DNA of 64,000 nucleotides, taken from the NCBI RefSeq assembly GCF_035987325.1, contig NZ_CP108488.1, positions 8,618,001-8,682,000 of the forward strand, in the 5' to 3' direction. The notes below the pieces were generated by a model. It did no database searches. It worked only from the letters and a program-made list of their open reading frames with translations, and was not told the origin of the DNA. Origin of the DNA: Streptomyces sp. NBC_01244. GTDB taxonomy: Bacteria > Actinomycetota > Actinomycetes > Streptomycetales > Streptomycetaceae. The stretch's first letter is position 1, and every line of letters starts with the position of its first letter. The translations under genes were made by a program, and so were the position numbers. Positions 50,158-59,422 of the stretch are shown here, piece by piece.

Positions 50158-50610
50158 TCAGGCCCCGTCGGCGGAAGCCGGGTCGTCCAGGGCCAGCAGC
50201 GTCAGCGGTACGTTGCCGCGTACGGCCTGCGAGTAGGGGCAGACCGCGTCCGCCCGGTGCAGCAGCGGCTGGAGGTCCGCCGCCCGCCATCCGGGCAGGC
50301 TGACGGTGAGGGACACCGCGAGGCCGTAGCCCGCGGGCGTGTCCGTGGTGCCGAGCTGCACTTCGCACGCCACGCGCGCGGCGGAGGCGTCCGCTCCGAA
50401 CTCGGCGGCGACCTCCGCGAGCGCGGAGGTGAAGCAGGCGGCGAAACCGGCAGCGAACAGCTGCTCGGGGTTGGTGGTGCCCGGGACCTTCTTGCGCGGC
50501 GGGGCGAGGCGGACGTCCAGGCGCCCGTCGTCGGTGCGGACGGTTCCGGTGCGGCCCCCGGAAGCGTGCGCGGTCGTCCGGTACAGGCTGCGGGTGAGTG
50601 GCACGGTCAT
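50158..50610 (-). CDS. ohr: Organic hydroperoxide resistance protein (OsmC/Ohr family)
   Basis: This 150-residue thiol peroxidase reduces organic hydroperoxides. The two redox cysteines of Ohr are present in AACFTSAL (about residue 59) and VCPYSQA (about 124). The conserved arginine and TNPEQLFAAG motif are intact, and length and order match Ohr. The ATG at 50610 gives the normal N-terminus (MTVPLTRSLYRT). It lies 20 bases upstream of the glycolipid-binding-like gene in the same direction, so they may be co-transcribed. No OhrR gene is adjacent. Confidence 0.93.
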   Translation of the reverse strand: MTVPLTRSLYRTTAHASGGRTGTVRTDDGRLDVRLAPPRKKVPGTTNPEQLFAAGFAACFTSALAEVAAEFGADASAARVACEVQLGTTDTPAGYGLAVSLTVSLPGWRAADLQPLLHRADAVCPYSQAVRGNVPLTLLALDDPASADGA

Positions 50611-50800
50611 GGCGTTCGGCCCATCTTGCTCGACGAGGAAGCTGCCCGGGTGCGGACAGCGGAAGGCGCCGCTCGTGCGGCACCTCGCGCGTCGTCGTGC
50701 GTAACCGGGTACGGCGCGTCTCGTCCGGGGCCATGGGTCGGCCGCCGGACAATCTAGCAACGGAGCCGGCCGGGCGGGGCGCCGCCGGCGGTGACCCTCC

Positions 50801-51820
50801 TCACCCGCGGCCGGCCCCGTCGCGCTCCGCGGACGCGGGCCGGTGCCGGCTCCTGTAGGCCCCCGGAGGCATGCCCTCCCACCGGTTGAAGGCGCGGACC
50901 AGGGCCGTCGCGCCGCTGAGGCCGACGAGGGGGGCGACCCGGTCCAGCGGCAGGTCCGTGGTCTCCAGCAGCCGCCCGGCCCGGCCGTGGCGGGCGCTGT
51001 CGAGGAGCGCGCGCCACGAGGTGCCCTCCGCGTGCAGGGCCCTGCGCAGCGTCCGGACGCTGAGGCTGAGCTCCTTGGCGGGGCCCTCGGGGCCCGCGTC
51101 CTCGAGCGCGGCGTCCTCCAGCCACTGCCGTACGCGCTCCGCGACGGTAACGGGCGCGGACAGCCGGTGCAGGAGCCGGTCGGCGTAGGCCCGGTGCAGG
51201 GCGTCGAGGGCCGGGTCGTAGAGGGGCCGGCGCCGGTCGAGGTCCTCGTCGGCGACCGTGATCGCGGTCTCCGGGGCGTCGAAGGAGACGGGGCAGCCGA
51301 GGACGCGGGCATAAGGCTCCGCGGAGCCCCTGCGGGGGTGGGTGAAGGACACGGCCAGGGGCGCCCAGCCGTCGCCGGCGATCCAGCGGCCCGCCCGCAC
51401 CATGCTGCTGACGATCGCCTCCACCTGCTGGGGGTGCATGGCCGCGGGGTCGACGGTCGGCCGGTAGCGGACCCGGCCGACGCCGTCCCGGCGGTGCAGG
51501 GTCACCGTGCCCGACCGGCTCACCAGGCAGTGGTAGCGCTCGGCCGCCCGCGCCGCGTCCGCGAGGCTGGCGCAGGTGAGGACGAGGTGGCCCAGGATGT
51601 GCAGGCCCTCGGGCCTGATGCGGTCGCCCACGAGGAGCCCGGTGTGCGGGCCGGCGCCCACGGCGCCGAGCACTTCGTCCCACAGGGCGCGCATCTCGCC
51701 GACGGCGAGCCGGTCCGTGGGCGAGGTCCAGGGACCCGGCCTGCCGGTGCCCTCCGCCGTGGCGCTCAGGACGGCGAGGGCGTAGCACGCGCTGACGGAG
51801 GGCGGCTCGATGGCTGACAC
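50801..51820 (-). CDS. AraC-family transcriptional regulator
   Basis: This 339-residue regulator has an N-terminal arabinose-binding-like effector domain of the OruR type (about 10-210). A C-terminal AraC helix-turn-helix pair (about 235-330) includes LSVRTLRRALHAEGTSWRALLDSARHGRAGRLLETTDLPLDRVAPLVGLSG-type helices. The start is the GTG at 51820. No good ribosome-binding site precedes it, so the mRNA may be leaderless. The target is unknown; it diverges from the M19-like peptidase gene 199 bases away, which is a possible target. Confidence 0.9.
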   Translation of the reverse strand: MSAIEPPSVSACYALAVLSATAEGTGRPGPWTSPTDRLAVGEMRALWDEVLGAVGAGPHTGLLVGDRIRPEGLHILGHLVLTCASLADAARAAERYHCLVSRSGTVTLHRRDGVGRVRYRPTVDPAAMHPQQVEAIVSSMVRAGRWIAGDGWAPLAVSFTHPRRGSAEPYARVLGCPVSFDAPETAITVADEDLDRRRPLYDPALDALHRAYADRLLHRLSAPVTVAERVRQWLEDAALEDAGPEGPAKELSLSVRTLRRALHAEGTSWRALLDSARHGRAGRLLETTDLPLDRVAPLVGLSGATALVRAFNRWEGMPPGAYRSRHRPASAERDGAGRG

Positions 51821-52019
51821 GTCGGTCAGTCAATGCGGGCGCGCGGCCCCCGTCAACACCGCCCGCGGGACGGCGCCGGGGGTCGGTCCGGAGAGTCAAC
51901 GGGTTGGCCGCCGAAGTGAATGACGGCGCCGCGGGCTGCTCCTAGGGTCGGCCTCGGCCTTCGGCCTTGGTCCGCACCCAAGCCATGTCATGAACGCGTC
52001 ATGAAAGGAAGGGATGGGG

Positions 52020-54146
52020 ATGAACCGACGAAGAGCCCCCGGGCGAAGCCGGTACCTGCTGACCGGCCTGGTCCTCGCACTGATCACCCTGCTGCTCGGC
52101 CCCTCGACCGCCGGGGCGGCGGCCGGACCGCAGTGGTGGGAGCCCGTGGCGCGCCCGGCCCCGGACTCGCAGGTCAACGTCACGGGGGAGCCGTTCACCG
52201 GGACCGACGCCCAGGGCCGGGTCCGCGGATACGTCGACGGGCACGTGCACCTGATGTCCGACGAAGGGTTCGGAGGACGGCTGGTCTGCGGAAAGGTCTT
52301 CTCCAGGGCGGGGGCGGCGGACGCCCTCAAGGACTGCCCCGAGCACTACCCGAACGGCGTCCTCGCCCTCTTCGACATGATCACCAAGGGCGGTGACGGC
52401 CGGCACGACCCGACCGGCTGGCCGACGTTCCGCGACTGGCCGGCCCACGACTCCGCCACCCACCAGCAGACGTACTACGCCTGGGTGGAGCGGGCCTGGC
52501 GGGGCGGCCAGCGGATCCTGGTGAACGACATGGTCACCAACGGCGTGATCTGCTCGCTCTACTTCTTCAAGGACCGCGGCTGCGACGAGATGTCCGCGAT
52601 CAGGCTCCAGATCCAGAAGACCTACGAGCTCCAGGACTTCGTCGACGCCATGTACGGCGGCGCGGGCAAGGGCTGGTTCCGGGTCGTCACCGAGCCCGGC
52701 CAGGCCCGCAAGGTCATCCAGGAGGGCAAGCTCGCCGTCGTCCTCGGTGTGGAGACCTCCGAACCGTTCGGCTGCAAGCAGGTGCTGGACGGCGCCCGCT
52801 GCACCATGGCCGACATCGACCGCGGCCTCGACGAACTGCACCGGCTGGGCGTGCGCAGCATGTTCCTGTGCCACAAGTTCGACAACGCCCTGTGCGGCGT
52901 CCGGTTCGACTCGGGCACCCAGGGGATGGCCATCAACGTCGGCCAGTTCCTGTCGACGGGCACCTTCTGGAGCACGGAGCCCTGCCCCGGCGCCGAGCAC
53001 GACAACCCGATCGGCTTCGGGCTGGCCGCAGCGACGGCCGAGCACACCGGCGCCTCGGAGCCGGAGCCGGAGCGGGAGCCGGAGTCGGAGCCGGAGGCCG
53101 CGACGGAGGCCCGGATCCGGGGCGCCCTGCCGGAGGGTGTCGAACCGCCGGATTACGGCGCCGCCTTGCAGGCCGCCCAGTGCAACCGCCGGGGCCTGAC
53201 CGCCCTGGGCGAGTACGCGGTGCTGGGCATGACCAGACGCAACATGATGCTGGAGATCGACCACATGAGCGTCAAGGCGGCCGACCAGGCGCTGCGCGTG
53301 CTCGAAGCCGAACGCTACTCCGGCGTGCTGTCCACCCACGGCTGGATGGACGACAACTGGACCGAGCGGGTCTACCGCCTGGGCGGCTTCATCACGGGCC
53401 ACATGTACGAGGCGCCCGCGTTCACCGCAGAGGCGCGCAGGCACGCCGCCCTGCGCACCAAGTACGGGGCCGGCTACGGCATCGGCACCGACATGAACGG
53501 CTTCGCCTGGCTCCCCGGCCCCCGGGCCCCGGCCGGAAACCCCGTCCGCTACCCCTTCCGCAGCCCCGACGGCGGATCGGTCCTCGACCGGCAGGTCACC
53601 GGCTCGCGCGTCTGGGACGTCAACGCCGACGGCGGCGGCACCCACTACGGCCTCGTACCCGACTGGATCGAGGACATCCGGGTCACCGGCGGCCAGGACG
53701 TGGTGGACGAGCTCATGCGGGGAGCCGAGGGCTACCTGCGCACCTGGGAGGGAGCCGACGGCCACACCACCCCGTACGTTCCCCTGGTCCGAGGCCACCG
53801 GCCCCACGCCGGGCACCTGGCCTCCTCGCGCTCCCTGCCCGCCGGGTTCACCCACGAGGGGGTCTGGAAGGTGCTGCGGGACCCCGCGCCCGGCACGGTC
53901 CGGCTCTACGAGTGCAAGGCGGCGAACCACTCGCTGCTGACCGCCGACCCGGGGTGCGAGGGCCAACAGCCCCTCGGCGCGGTCGGGTACGTGTACACCA
54001 AGGCGGTGCCGGGCTCGGTTCCCCTGTACCGGTGCTACGCACCTTCCGTGTTCGACCACTTCGTCTCCAACAGGGCCGACTGCGAAGGGCCTTACGTGAG
54101 GGAGGGCCTGCTGGGCCACGTCATGCCGGTGGCCGCGTCTCCGTAG
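52020..54146 (+). CDS. Secreted M19-like dipeptidase/amidohydrolase with C-terminal DUF5648-like repeat domain
   Basis: This is a protein of about 708 residues with a signal peptide ([19 protein letters not shown], ending about residue 34). The catalytic part is related to membrane dipeptidases, with DGHVHLMS (about residue 74), GVETSEPFG (about 242), [10 protein letters not shown] (about 437) and GTDMNGF as likely metal and substrate residues. A Glu/Pro/Ser-rich insert ([14 protein letters not shown], about 347-360) interrupts it. The last 75 residues resemble DUF5648: [21 protein letters not shown] and [22 protein letters not shown]. The ATG at 52020 has GGAAGG about 7 bases upstream; an ATG at 52014 is the alternative. 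Confidence 0.82.
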   Translation: MNRRRAPGRSRYLLTGLVLALITLLLGPSTAGAAAGPQWWEPVARPAPDSQVNVTGEPFTGTDAQGRVRGYVDGHVHLMSDEGFGGRLVCGKVFSRAGAADALKDCPEHYPNGVLALFDMITKGGDGRHDPTGWPTFRDWPAHDSATHQQTYYAWVERAWRGGQRILVNDMVTNGVICSLYFFKDRGCDEMSAIRLQIQKTYELQDFVDAMYGGAGKGWFRVVTEPGQARKVIQEGKLAVVLGVETSEPFGCKQVLDGARCTMADIDRGLDELHRLGVRSMFLCHKFDNALCGVRFDSGTQGMAINVGQFLSTGTFWSTEPCPGAEHDNPIGFGLAAATAEHTGASEPEPEREPESEPEAATEARIRGALPEGVEPPDYGAALQAAQCNRRGLTALGEYAVLGMTRRNMMLEIDHMSVKAADQALRVLEAERYSGVLSTHGWMDDNWTERVYRLGGFITGHMYEAPAFTAEARRHAALRTKYGAGYGIGTDMNGFAWLPGPRAPAGNPVRYPFRSPDGGSVLDRQVTGSRVWDVNADGGGTHYGLVPDWIEDIRVTGGQDVVDELMRGAEGYLRTWEGADGHTTPYVPLVRGHRPHAGHLASSRSLPAGFTHEGVWKVLRDPAPGTVRLYECKAANHSLLTADPGCEGQQPLGAVGYVYTKAVPGSVPLYRCYAPSVFDHFVSNRADCEGPYVREGLLGHVMPVAASP

Positions 54147-54153
54147 CGCCGGA

Positions 54154-54195
54154 CGCAGGGGTGCCCCCGGCGTGCGACCCGGGGGCACCCCTGCG
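54154..54195. terminator. Strong bidirectional terminator
   Basis: A perfect 17-bp stem (54154-54170 with 54179-54195) has an 8-base loop. It lies between the convergent ends of the peptidase gene (54146) and the SpoIIE-like gene (54245). Confidence 0.85.
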
Positions 54196-54244
54196 GCGGT
54201 CCGGGCCCGGCGCAACGGCCCGATGCTCCGCCGGGACCGGCCCG

Positions 54245-56707
54245 TCAGGCCGGGGGCAGGTTCTGCTCGGACCAGACGGTCTTGCCGCCCACGGTGTAGC
54301 GGCTGCCCCAGCGGTGCGAGAGCTGGGCGACGATGTACAGGCCGCGGCCGCCCTCCTCGTGGCTCCTCGCGCGCCGCATCCGCGGCTGCGTGTTGCTGGA
54401 GTCCGAGACTTCGCACGTCAGGGTGTCCGCCCGGATCAGCCGGAGCCGGACCTGGCCACCGGCGTGGCGAATGGAGTTGGTGACCAGCTCGCTGACGATG
54501 AGCTCCGTGCTGAAGGCGAGCTCGTCGAGGTCCCAGGCGGTCAGCTGGCCCAGGACGAGATGGCGCGCGTCGGCGACGACCGCCGGGTCGGCGTCGAGCA
54601 GCCATGTCGCGACGGAGCCGTCGTCCACCACCCGGGTACGGGCCAGCAGGAGGGTGACGTCGTCCCTCAGCCGGCCCGGCGGCAACCCTTCCACGATGTC
54701 GTGCCGGGCCTGGCGCAGGGGCCGGCCGAGTACGTCCGCGCGCAGCAGCCGGTCCGCCAGGTCGCGCATCCCCTCGTCGATGTCCCCCGCTCCGCGTTCG
54801 ATGAGGCCGTCGGTGTACAGGGCGAGGACGCTCCCCGGAGGCAGATCGCGTTCGACCGGCTCGAAGGGCCAGCCGCCGACCCCCAGGGGCGGGCCGGGGC
54901 TCAGCTCGACGTACTCCACGGTTCCATCCGGGCCGACCACGGCCGGAGGCGGATGTCCGGCGCTTGCCATGACGCACCTTCGGGTGATCGGGTCGTAGAC
55001 GGCGTACAGGCAGGTGGCACCGGCCGGTCCGCCGCGCAGCAGCGTGCCCGCGTCGCCGTCCTCCGCGTCGTCGCTCTCCGCCTCGGCGGCGACCTGCAGG
55101 ACCATGTCATCGACGTGCGCCAGCAGTTCCTCGGGTTCCAGTTCCAGGTCCGCCATCGCGCGTACGGCGCTGCGCAGGCGTCCCATCATGGCCGTGGCGT
55201 GCAGCCCGTGACCGGCGACGTCCCCGACCACCAGGGCGACACGGGCGGACGACAGCGGGATGACGTCGAACCAGTCGCCGCCCACTCCGCTGTCCGCGTC
55301 GGCGGGCAGGTAGAGGCCGGCGGCTTCCAGCGCGGGGGTTTCCGAGGTGGCCGGCGGCAGGAGGCTGCGCTGCAAGCCCACGGCGGTGCGGCGTTCCTTG
55401 GTGTACCGCCGGGCGTTGTCCACGGCGACGGCCGCACGGGCGGCGATCTCCTCCAGAAGTGCCAGGTCGTCCTCGTCCAGCGGGGGAGCGTCCCCCGTGC
55501 GCCAGAGCGTGATCCTTCCGAAGCCGATGCCCCGCGCGGACAGCGGCGCCGTCATCGCCGAATGCGCACCCCGTACGGCCGTGGCCCACTCCGGGGCGGC
55601 GTCGCTCCCGGGCGCCGCGGACCGGGTTCCGAGGCCGGTGACCAGCTCGCCCCGGCACTCCCGCACCGCGGGTCCGGCCGGACCGGGCGTGCCCGCCGCG
55701 AGGGGCGCGGTGAAGCGGGTCGTCCCCGTACGCAGCACGTCCGCTTCCGCCCCCGCTCCGGCGATGGCCATCCGGATGAGGGGCGGCGTGGGATGGCCGT
55801 CGGCGGCGGGCTCACCGCCGGTCAGTACGGTCTCCGCGAGATCGATCGCGACACAATCGCCGAACGCGGGCGCCAGGATCTTGACCAGGTCCTCCACGGT
55901 GCGCAGGACGGACAGCGAACCGCCCAGCGCCCCCGTCGCGCGGTACAGCAGGTCCAGGCGCCCGCGCGACCGCTCGTGGTCGGTGACGTCCGTGAACACC
56001 GCCGCCACACCCATCGGACGTCCGTCGGGTTCCTGCAGACGGAACGCCTGGATGGTCACGACCCGGCCGCCCCTCGAGTCGTCCAAGGTGCGAGCGGTCG
56101 CGTTGAAACCGATCAGGGGGCTCCCGCTGCGCAGCACCTCCCGCAGCCGGTCGTCGATGATCCGCGCGTCCTCGGCCCACAGGAAGTCGGCGAGGCGCCG
56201 GCCGTTCAGGTCGACGGGCACCCCGGTGTACGGCAACAGGTGCGTGTTCGTCCGGAGCAGGCGCAGGTCCGCATCGAAGACGGCCAGGCCCACGCGGCCC
56301 TGCAGGAACAGTTCGTGGGTGAAGGCGTGGTCCTGCCGCCACCGGGCGACGAGATCCAGGGGTGCGCCGAGTACCAGACAGCGGGCCGGGTTCCCCCGCG
56401 CACCGTCGTTCAGCGGAACGACGCGGAAGCCGATCTCCAGCTCGCCTCCCGACCCGTGCCGCAGCACGGCCCGGCCTTCCCACCCCGCCCCTCCGCCCTG
56501 CCCGCCCTGAGCCAGAACCGCTGCCCAGCTGCTCGCGTCGGCCAGGAGCTCCCGCGCAGGCCGTCCGCACACGTCCTCGGACCGGCGCTCCAGCAGGGCT
56601 TCGGCGGCCGGTGTCCAGGCGACGACGGTCCCGGCACCGTCCAACAGCGCCGCGGCCGTGTTGGTGACAGCGAAGGGATAATCCTGGTTGCCCTCAGTGG
56701 CGCGCAT
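54245..56707 (-). CDS. SpoIIE-family phosphatase with PAS, GAF, PP2C and HATPase domains
   Basis: This 820-residue signalling protein has two PAS-like segments (about 10-120 and 125-240), a GAF domain (about 255-420) and a PP2C/SpoIIE phosphatase (about 450-680). The phosphatase has GGDWFDVIPL (about 478), VVGDVAGHG and YTDGLIERG. A C-terminal HATPase domain of the RsbW anti-sigma kinase type (about 695-820) has SELVTNSIRHAGG and GGRGLYIVAQL. Phosphatase and kinase opposing activities are thus in one chain, a common Streptomyces arrangement for sigma-factor partner switching. No membrane helices are seen. ATG at 56707. Confidence 0.93.
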   Translation of the reverse strand: MRATEGNQDYPFAVTNTAAALLDGAGTVVAWTPAAEALLERRSEDVCGRPARELLADASSWAAVLAQGGQGGGAGWEGRAVLRHGSGGELEIGFRVVPLNDGARGNPARCLVLGAPLDLVARWRQDHAFTHELFLQGRVGLAVFDADLRLLRTNTHLLPYTGVPVDLNGRRLADFLWAEDARIIDDRLREVLRSGSPLIGFNATARTLDDSRGGRVVTIQAFRLQEPDGRPMGVAAVFTDVTDHERSRGRLDLLYRATGALGGSLSVLRTVEDLVKILAPAFGDCVAIDLAETVLTGGEPAADGHPTPPLIRMAIAGAGAEADVLRTGTTRFTAPLAAGTPGPAGPAVRECRGELVTGLGTRSAAPGSDAAPEWATAVRGAHSAMTAPLSARGIGFGRITLWRTGDAPPLDEDDLALLEEIAARAAVAVDNARRYTKERRTAVGLQRSLLPPATSETPALEAAGLYLPADADSGVGGDWFDVIPLSSARVALVVGDVAGHGLHATAMMGRLRSAVRAMADLELEPEELLAHVDDMVLQVAAEAESDDAEDGDAGTLLRGGPAGATCLYAVYDPITRRCVMASAGHPPPAVVGPDGTVEYVELSPGPPLGVGGWPFEPVERDLPPGSVLALYTDGLIERGAGDIDEGMRDLADRLLRADVLGRPLRQARHDIVEGLPPGRLRDDVTLLLARTRVVDDGSVATWLLDADPAVVADARHLVLGQLTAWDLDELAFSTELIVSELVTNSIRHAGGQVRLRLIRADTLTCEVSDSSNTQPRMRRARSHEEGGRGLYIVAQLSHRWGSRYTVGGKTVWSEQNLPPA

Positions 56708-56817
56708 GCGTGCCCATCTCGTCCGCCGGTCCCGCTGTGCCCATGCTGGTCGATGTCCGCAACGAGGGCCAGAGGCGCTACGCCATCCGGTACCGGCTCA
56801 CGGGCGTCAGCGGGGGC

Positions 56818-57036
56818 TCAGGCGTCCGGGGTCTCCCCGGCTCCGACGCGGCTGGGCCGCTTCAGCCACTCGTGGACGCCGGTGCCGAGCACCCCGCAGG
56901 CCGAGGGGACGGCCAGCGCGTAGAACCACCAGAGCTCGAGGATGACCCCGAAGTACACGCACACACCGCCGAGCGCGGAGAGCATGGCCATGGAGAACAG
57001 ACTGGAGTAGTAGGTGGCGGAGTGATCATTGGACAT
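56818..57036 (-). CDS. Small membrane protein, unknown
   Basis: This 72-residue protein has two predicted membrane helices (SLFSMAMLSALGGVCVYFGVIL and WWFYALAVPSACGVLGTGV) and a basic C-terminal tail (HEWLKRPSRVG). No family is recognised. The ATG at 57036 has GGGGG upstream. It lies between the SpoIIE-like gene and the divergent NTF2-like gene. Codon use is typical of the neighbourhood, so it is probably a real gene. Confidence 0.6.
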   Translation of the reverse strand: MSNDHSATYYSSLFSMAMLSALGGVCVYFGVILELWWFYALAVPSACGVLGTGVHEWLKRPSRVGAGETPDA

Positions 57037-57108
57037 GGGGACCCCCGGGCATCGGCGAAGGCGGACAGCATAGACGCCCCTCCCGGCCGGGCCTGCTAAG
57101 AATTGATC

Positions 57109-57597
57109 ATGAATGTTGACACCACTCCGGACCCCATGGAACGCCTGCTGGCCGAGCGGGCCTGTGAGCGACTGATCATCGAGTTCGTCCGCCGGCTCGA
57201 CCTCGGGGACCCGAGCTCGGTGGCGGACCTGTTCACGCCGGACGGGACCTGGCGATGGCCCGCCGGGGATCGCCTCATAACGGGCCGCGAGGCTCTTCGC
57301 GACTACTTCGGCGCCCGGCCCGAGGACCGGCTGTCGCGCCGCATGTGCACCAACATCCTGGTCACCGTGACCACCCCGGACACGGCCACCGCCACCGCCT
57401 ACTTCTCCACGTATCGCGTCGACGGCTACTCCGGGGGCCTGGTGCCACCCCGCCCCCCGACGCAAGTGGGGCACTACGAAGACGCGTTCCGCAAGGTGGA
57501 CGGAAGCTGGCTGCTCGCCACCCGGACCCTGTTCCTGTCCTTCGCCGGTCCTACGGAACGCCTCGATCCCCCCGGCCCGGGTACCGTGAGCCGATGA
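57109..57597 (+). CDS. SnoaL-like/NTF2-like protein
   Basis: This 162-residue cone-shaped alpha+beta barrel protein is of the SnoaL-like type. The N-terminal helix AERACERLIIEFVRRLDLGDPSSVADLFTPDGTW is followed by strands such as RRMCTNILVTVTTPDTATATAYFSTYRV and VGHYEDAFRKVDGSWLLATRT, in the usual order. Such proteins bind small molecules or have isomerase, dehydratase or lyase activity. The ATG at 57109 is preferred over a TTG two codons earlier. Its stop overlaps the start of the next gene (ATGA). Confidence 0.85.
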   Translation: MNVDTTPDPMERLLAERACERLIIEFVRRLDLGDPSSVADLFTPDGTWRWPAGDRLITGREALRDYFGARPEDRLSRRMCTNILVTVTTPDTATATAYFSTYRVDGYSGGLVPPRPPTQVGHYEDAFRKVDGSWLLATRTLFLSFAGPTERLDPPGPGTVSR

Positions 57598-57857
57598 GCG
57601 ACGTGCGGCCGGACCTGGACGAGATCGAGGCGTGCTTCGCCGCCTTGGTCGAGGGGCGCATGAGCCGTGATGCGGCTGACCGATGGGCCGGGCGCTGGGT
57701 CGCCGGTGACACGGTCGAGTGCGACGAACTGTCCTGGTGGGCGCTGACGCTTCTGTACGGCATCGATCTGCGGCACGGGCCCGGGGAGCCCTACCTGCAC
57801 GACGACGAGCAGGTACGGGATTGGCTCGAGGAGTTCCGGCGGCGCCGCGCCGGGTGA
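57594..57857 (+). CDS. Small acidic helical protein, unknown
   Basis: This 87-residue protein is rich in Asp, Glu, Arg and Trp (DEIEACFAALVEGRMSRDAADRWAGRW and DDEQVRDWLEEFRRRR), with a mostly helical pattern. No family is recognised. It is translationally coupled (ATGA) to the SnoaL-like gene. In size and acidity it resembles small regulator or immunity-type proteins, but nothing specific supports that role. Confidence 0.65.
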   Translation: MSDVRPDLDEIEACFAALVEGRMSRDAADRWAGRWVAGDTVECDELSWWALTLLYGIDLRHGPGEPYLHDDEQVRDWLEEFRRRRAG

Positions 57858-57929
57858 ACCGCTGGTTCGGGCCGCCCGCGATCGCGGGAAGCGCCGGCAC
57901 CTCGCCCTACACCTGTGGGGGCCCGCTGC

Positions 57930-58110
57930 GGGGCTGATGTTCGCCCCGCGACCCGGGGGCCAGGACGGTCTCGCCCCGGGACGCGGAGTGGATGGCGTCG
58001 ACGAGCTGCTCCCGGGTAGCGGCGGGGCCGGCGACGATCTCGGCCGTGGCGCTCGCCCCGTCCAGCACGGGCATCCGCAGGTCGATCAGTGCGACGTCCG
58101 GCAACTCTGA
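57930..58110 (-). pseudogene. Remnant of a NarL/LuxR-type response regulator
   Basis: The minus strand reads LPDVALIDLRMPVLDGASATAEI, the receiver phospho-acceptor region. It is joined directly to AATREQLVDAIHSASRGETVLAP, the last receiver helix and linker of NarL-type regulators. About 45 residues between them are missing, the N-terminus is gone and no LuxR helix-turn-helix follows. This is clearly a deletion relic. The rest of the gap 57858-58228 holds only this remnant and the palindrome at 58184. Confidence 0.75.
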
Positions 58111-58183
58111 CAGGTAGTCGGTTCATGCTTGGATCATGCGCGGCGGGGTGTGGCGGGCATGACGTCTGGCCGACTGAACTTCT

Positions 58184-58203
58184 TGTCCACCGATCGGTGG
58201 ACA
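58184..58203. promoter_or_regulatory. 20-bp perfect palindrome upstream of the two-domain acetyltransferase
   Basis: TGTCCACCGATCGGTGGACA is perfectly symmetric and lies 25 bases before the ATG at 58229, just before the AGGAG ribosome-binding site. It is a strong operator candidate for a TetR-type repressor. Its CCGATCGG centre is shared with the operator at 41126-41143. Confidence 0.65.
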
Positions 58204-58228
58204 CCAGCCGTCAGTACAGGAGCCAGGG

Positions 58229-59143
58229 ATGGAATCAGTACAGGTCAGGCCGGCACGAGAGGAAGACCTCCCGTCGGCGGAACGAGCCTCGGCGGCGCTG
58301 TTCTTCGAGGCGGACCAGAGCAGCAGAAGAGTCAGCGAACCGGAGATCCGTCCCCGTTCGGAAGCCGCGTCGAAGCAGTGGATCGAACGCATGCGGTTCT
58401 ACCTGGAGGTCGATCCCGCCGGGTGCTGGGTCGCGGTCGACGCGGACGCTGCCGGCGTCGGCCCCGACGGGGGCGTCGGAGGCGTCGTCGGATTCGCCAT
58501 GTCACAGAACCGCGGTCGCGTCTGGTACCTCGCCACCTACGGCGTACTGACCCGGTATCAGGGCCGGGGCATCGGCAGGCGGCTGATCGACGCCGCGCTG
58601 GCGCACGCCGACGGCCGCCCGGGGCTGTTCTCCTCCTCGGTGCACCCCGGAGCGACCCGCCGCTACCGGCAGGCGGGCTTCCTGCTCTACCCGCAGATGC
58701 GCATGGTCGGAACCGTCGACCGGTCCGCGCTTCCCGCGATCAGCGGCCTCCGGGAGGGCCGGCCGGAGGACCTCGCCTGGATGGACCGGCTGGACGAGCG
58801 GATCCGCGGGGCCGGCCACGGACCCGACCACGCCCACATGCTCGACCGCCTCAGGCTCGTCGTGTCGCAGGACCTGCGCCGCCCGGGCTACGCGTACATC
58901 GACGACGAGGAGAACCGGGCCGTCCTCCTCGCCGCGTCCGAGCCGCGGACCGCCCAGAACCTGCTGTGGGAAGCCCTGGCCGCCTCCCGGGGCGAGACGC
59001 TCGTCAACTGCATCACCACCGCCAACCACTGGGCGGTCGACGTCGGTCTGGCCGCGCGGCTCGACATCGGCCAGGAGGGCTATCTCGCGCTCAGGGGCAT
59101 GGCCGAACCGGCCCCGTACCTGGCCAGCGGCCACTTCCTCTGA
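58229..59143 (+). CDS. Two-domain GNAT acetyltransferase
   Basis: This 304-residue protein has a complete N-terminal GNAT domain (about 1-160). Motif A is YGVLTRYQGRGIGRRLIDAAL (about 102-122). A second, GNAT-like C-terminal half (about 180-300) lacks a clear acetyl-CoA motif but keeps QNLLWEALAASRGETLVNCI. Such tandem GNATs occur widely in Actinobacteria, with the C-terminal domain often non-catalytic. AGGAG precedes the ATG at 58229, and an operator-like palindrome lies at 58184. The acceptor is unknown. Confidence 0.88.
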   Translation: MESVQVRPAREEDLPSAERASAALFFEADQSSRRVSEPEIRPRSEAASKQWIERMRFYLEVDPAGCWVAVDADAAGVGPDGGVGGVVGFAMSQNRGRVWYLATYGVLTRYQGRGIGRRLIDAALAHADGRPGLFSSSVHPGATRRYRQAGFLLYPQMRMVGTVDRSALPAISGLREGRPEDLAWMDRLDERIRGAGHGPDHAHMLDRLRLVVSQDLRRPGYAYIDDEENRAVLLAASEPRTAQNLLWEALAASRGETLVNCITTANHWAVDVGLAARLDIGQEGYLALRGMAEPAPYLASGHFL

Positions 59144-59261
59144 CGTGCGCGGGCGCGCGTCGCCAACCCCGCCCGCCGGGTCCGGGCGAATGAGTACCCG
59201 TACTCATGGCGTGAGCACGGCAGCGGCACCACGATGGTCTCCTGGGTCGATCTTCATCTAG

Positions 59262-59418
59262 TGCTGTGGGCGGAAAGGTTTGCCGGGTCGCGGCGTTCGG
59301 TGTGGTGCATCGCAAGGCGGAGGACCGCGCCTCGTACTGGACGTACCGGCGTGGTCCGACAACGCGGCGAGGTGCCGTACCGGGCGTCGCGACCCGGCAA
59401 ACCTTTCCGGTCACAGCA
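59262..59418. mobile_element. MITE-like element with 34-bp terminal inverted repeats
   Basis: The ends are inverted repeats of 34 bp with three mismatches (59262-59295 and 59385-59418, starting TGCTGTG and containing GGAAAGGTTTGCCGGGTC). They flank 89 bp without a coding region. CTAG lies at both edges (59258-59261 and 59419-59422), which looks like a 4-bp target duplication. It has no transposase, so it would need one in trans, probably of a CTAG-targeting family such as IS701. Confidence 0.8.
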
Positions 59419-59422
59419 CTAG

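Noticed and set aside
53058..53112. Glu/Pro/Ser-rich repeat in the M19-like gene as a possible frameshift or repeat element
   Set aside because: The frame continues unbroken into conserved peptidase sequence, so it is only a linker.
51999..54977. Minus-strand open frame of 992 codons opposite the M19-like gene
   Set aside because: The opposite strand carries a conserved secreted enzyme with a signal peptide and metal motifs. The antisense translation shows only biased composition.
52868..56923. Plus-strand open reading frame of 1351 codons across the peptidase and SpoIIE-like genes
   Set aside because: It runs antisense or out of frame to two well-supported genes, has Arg/Pro/Gly-rich low-complexity translation and no family features. 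It is a high-GC shadow.
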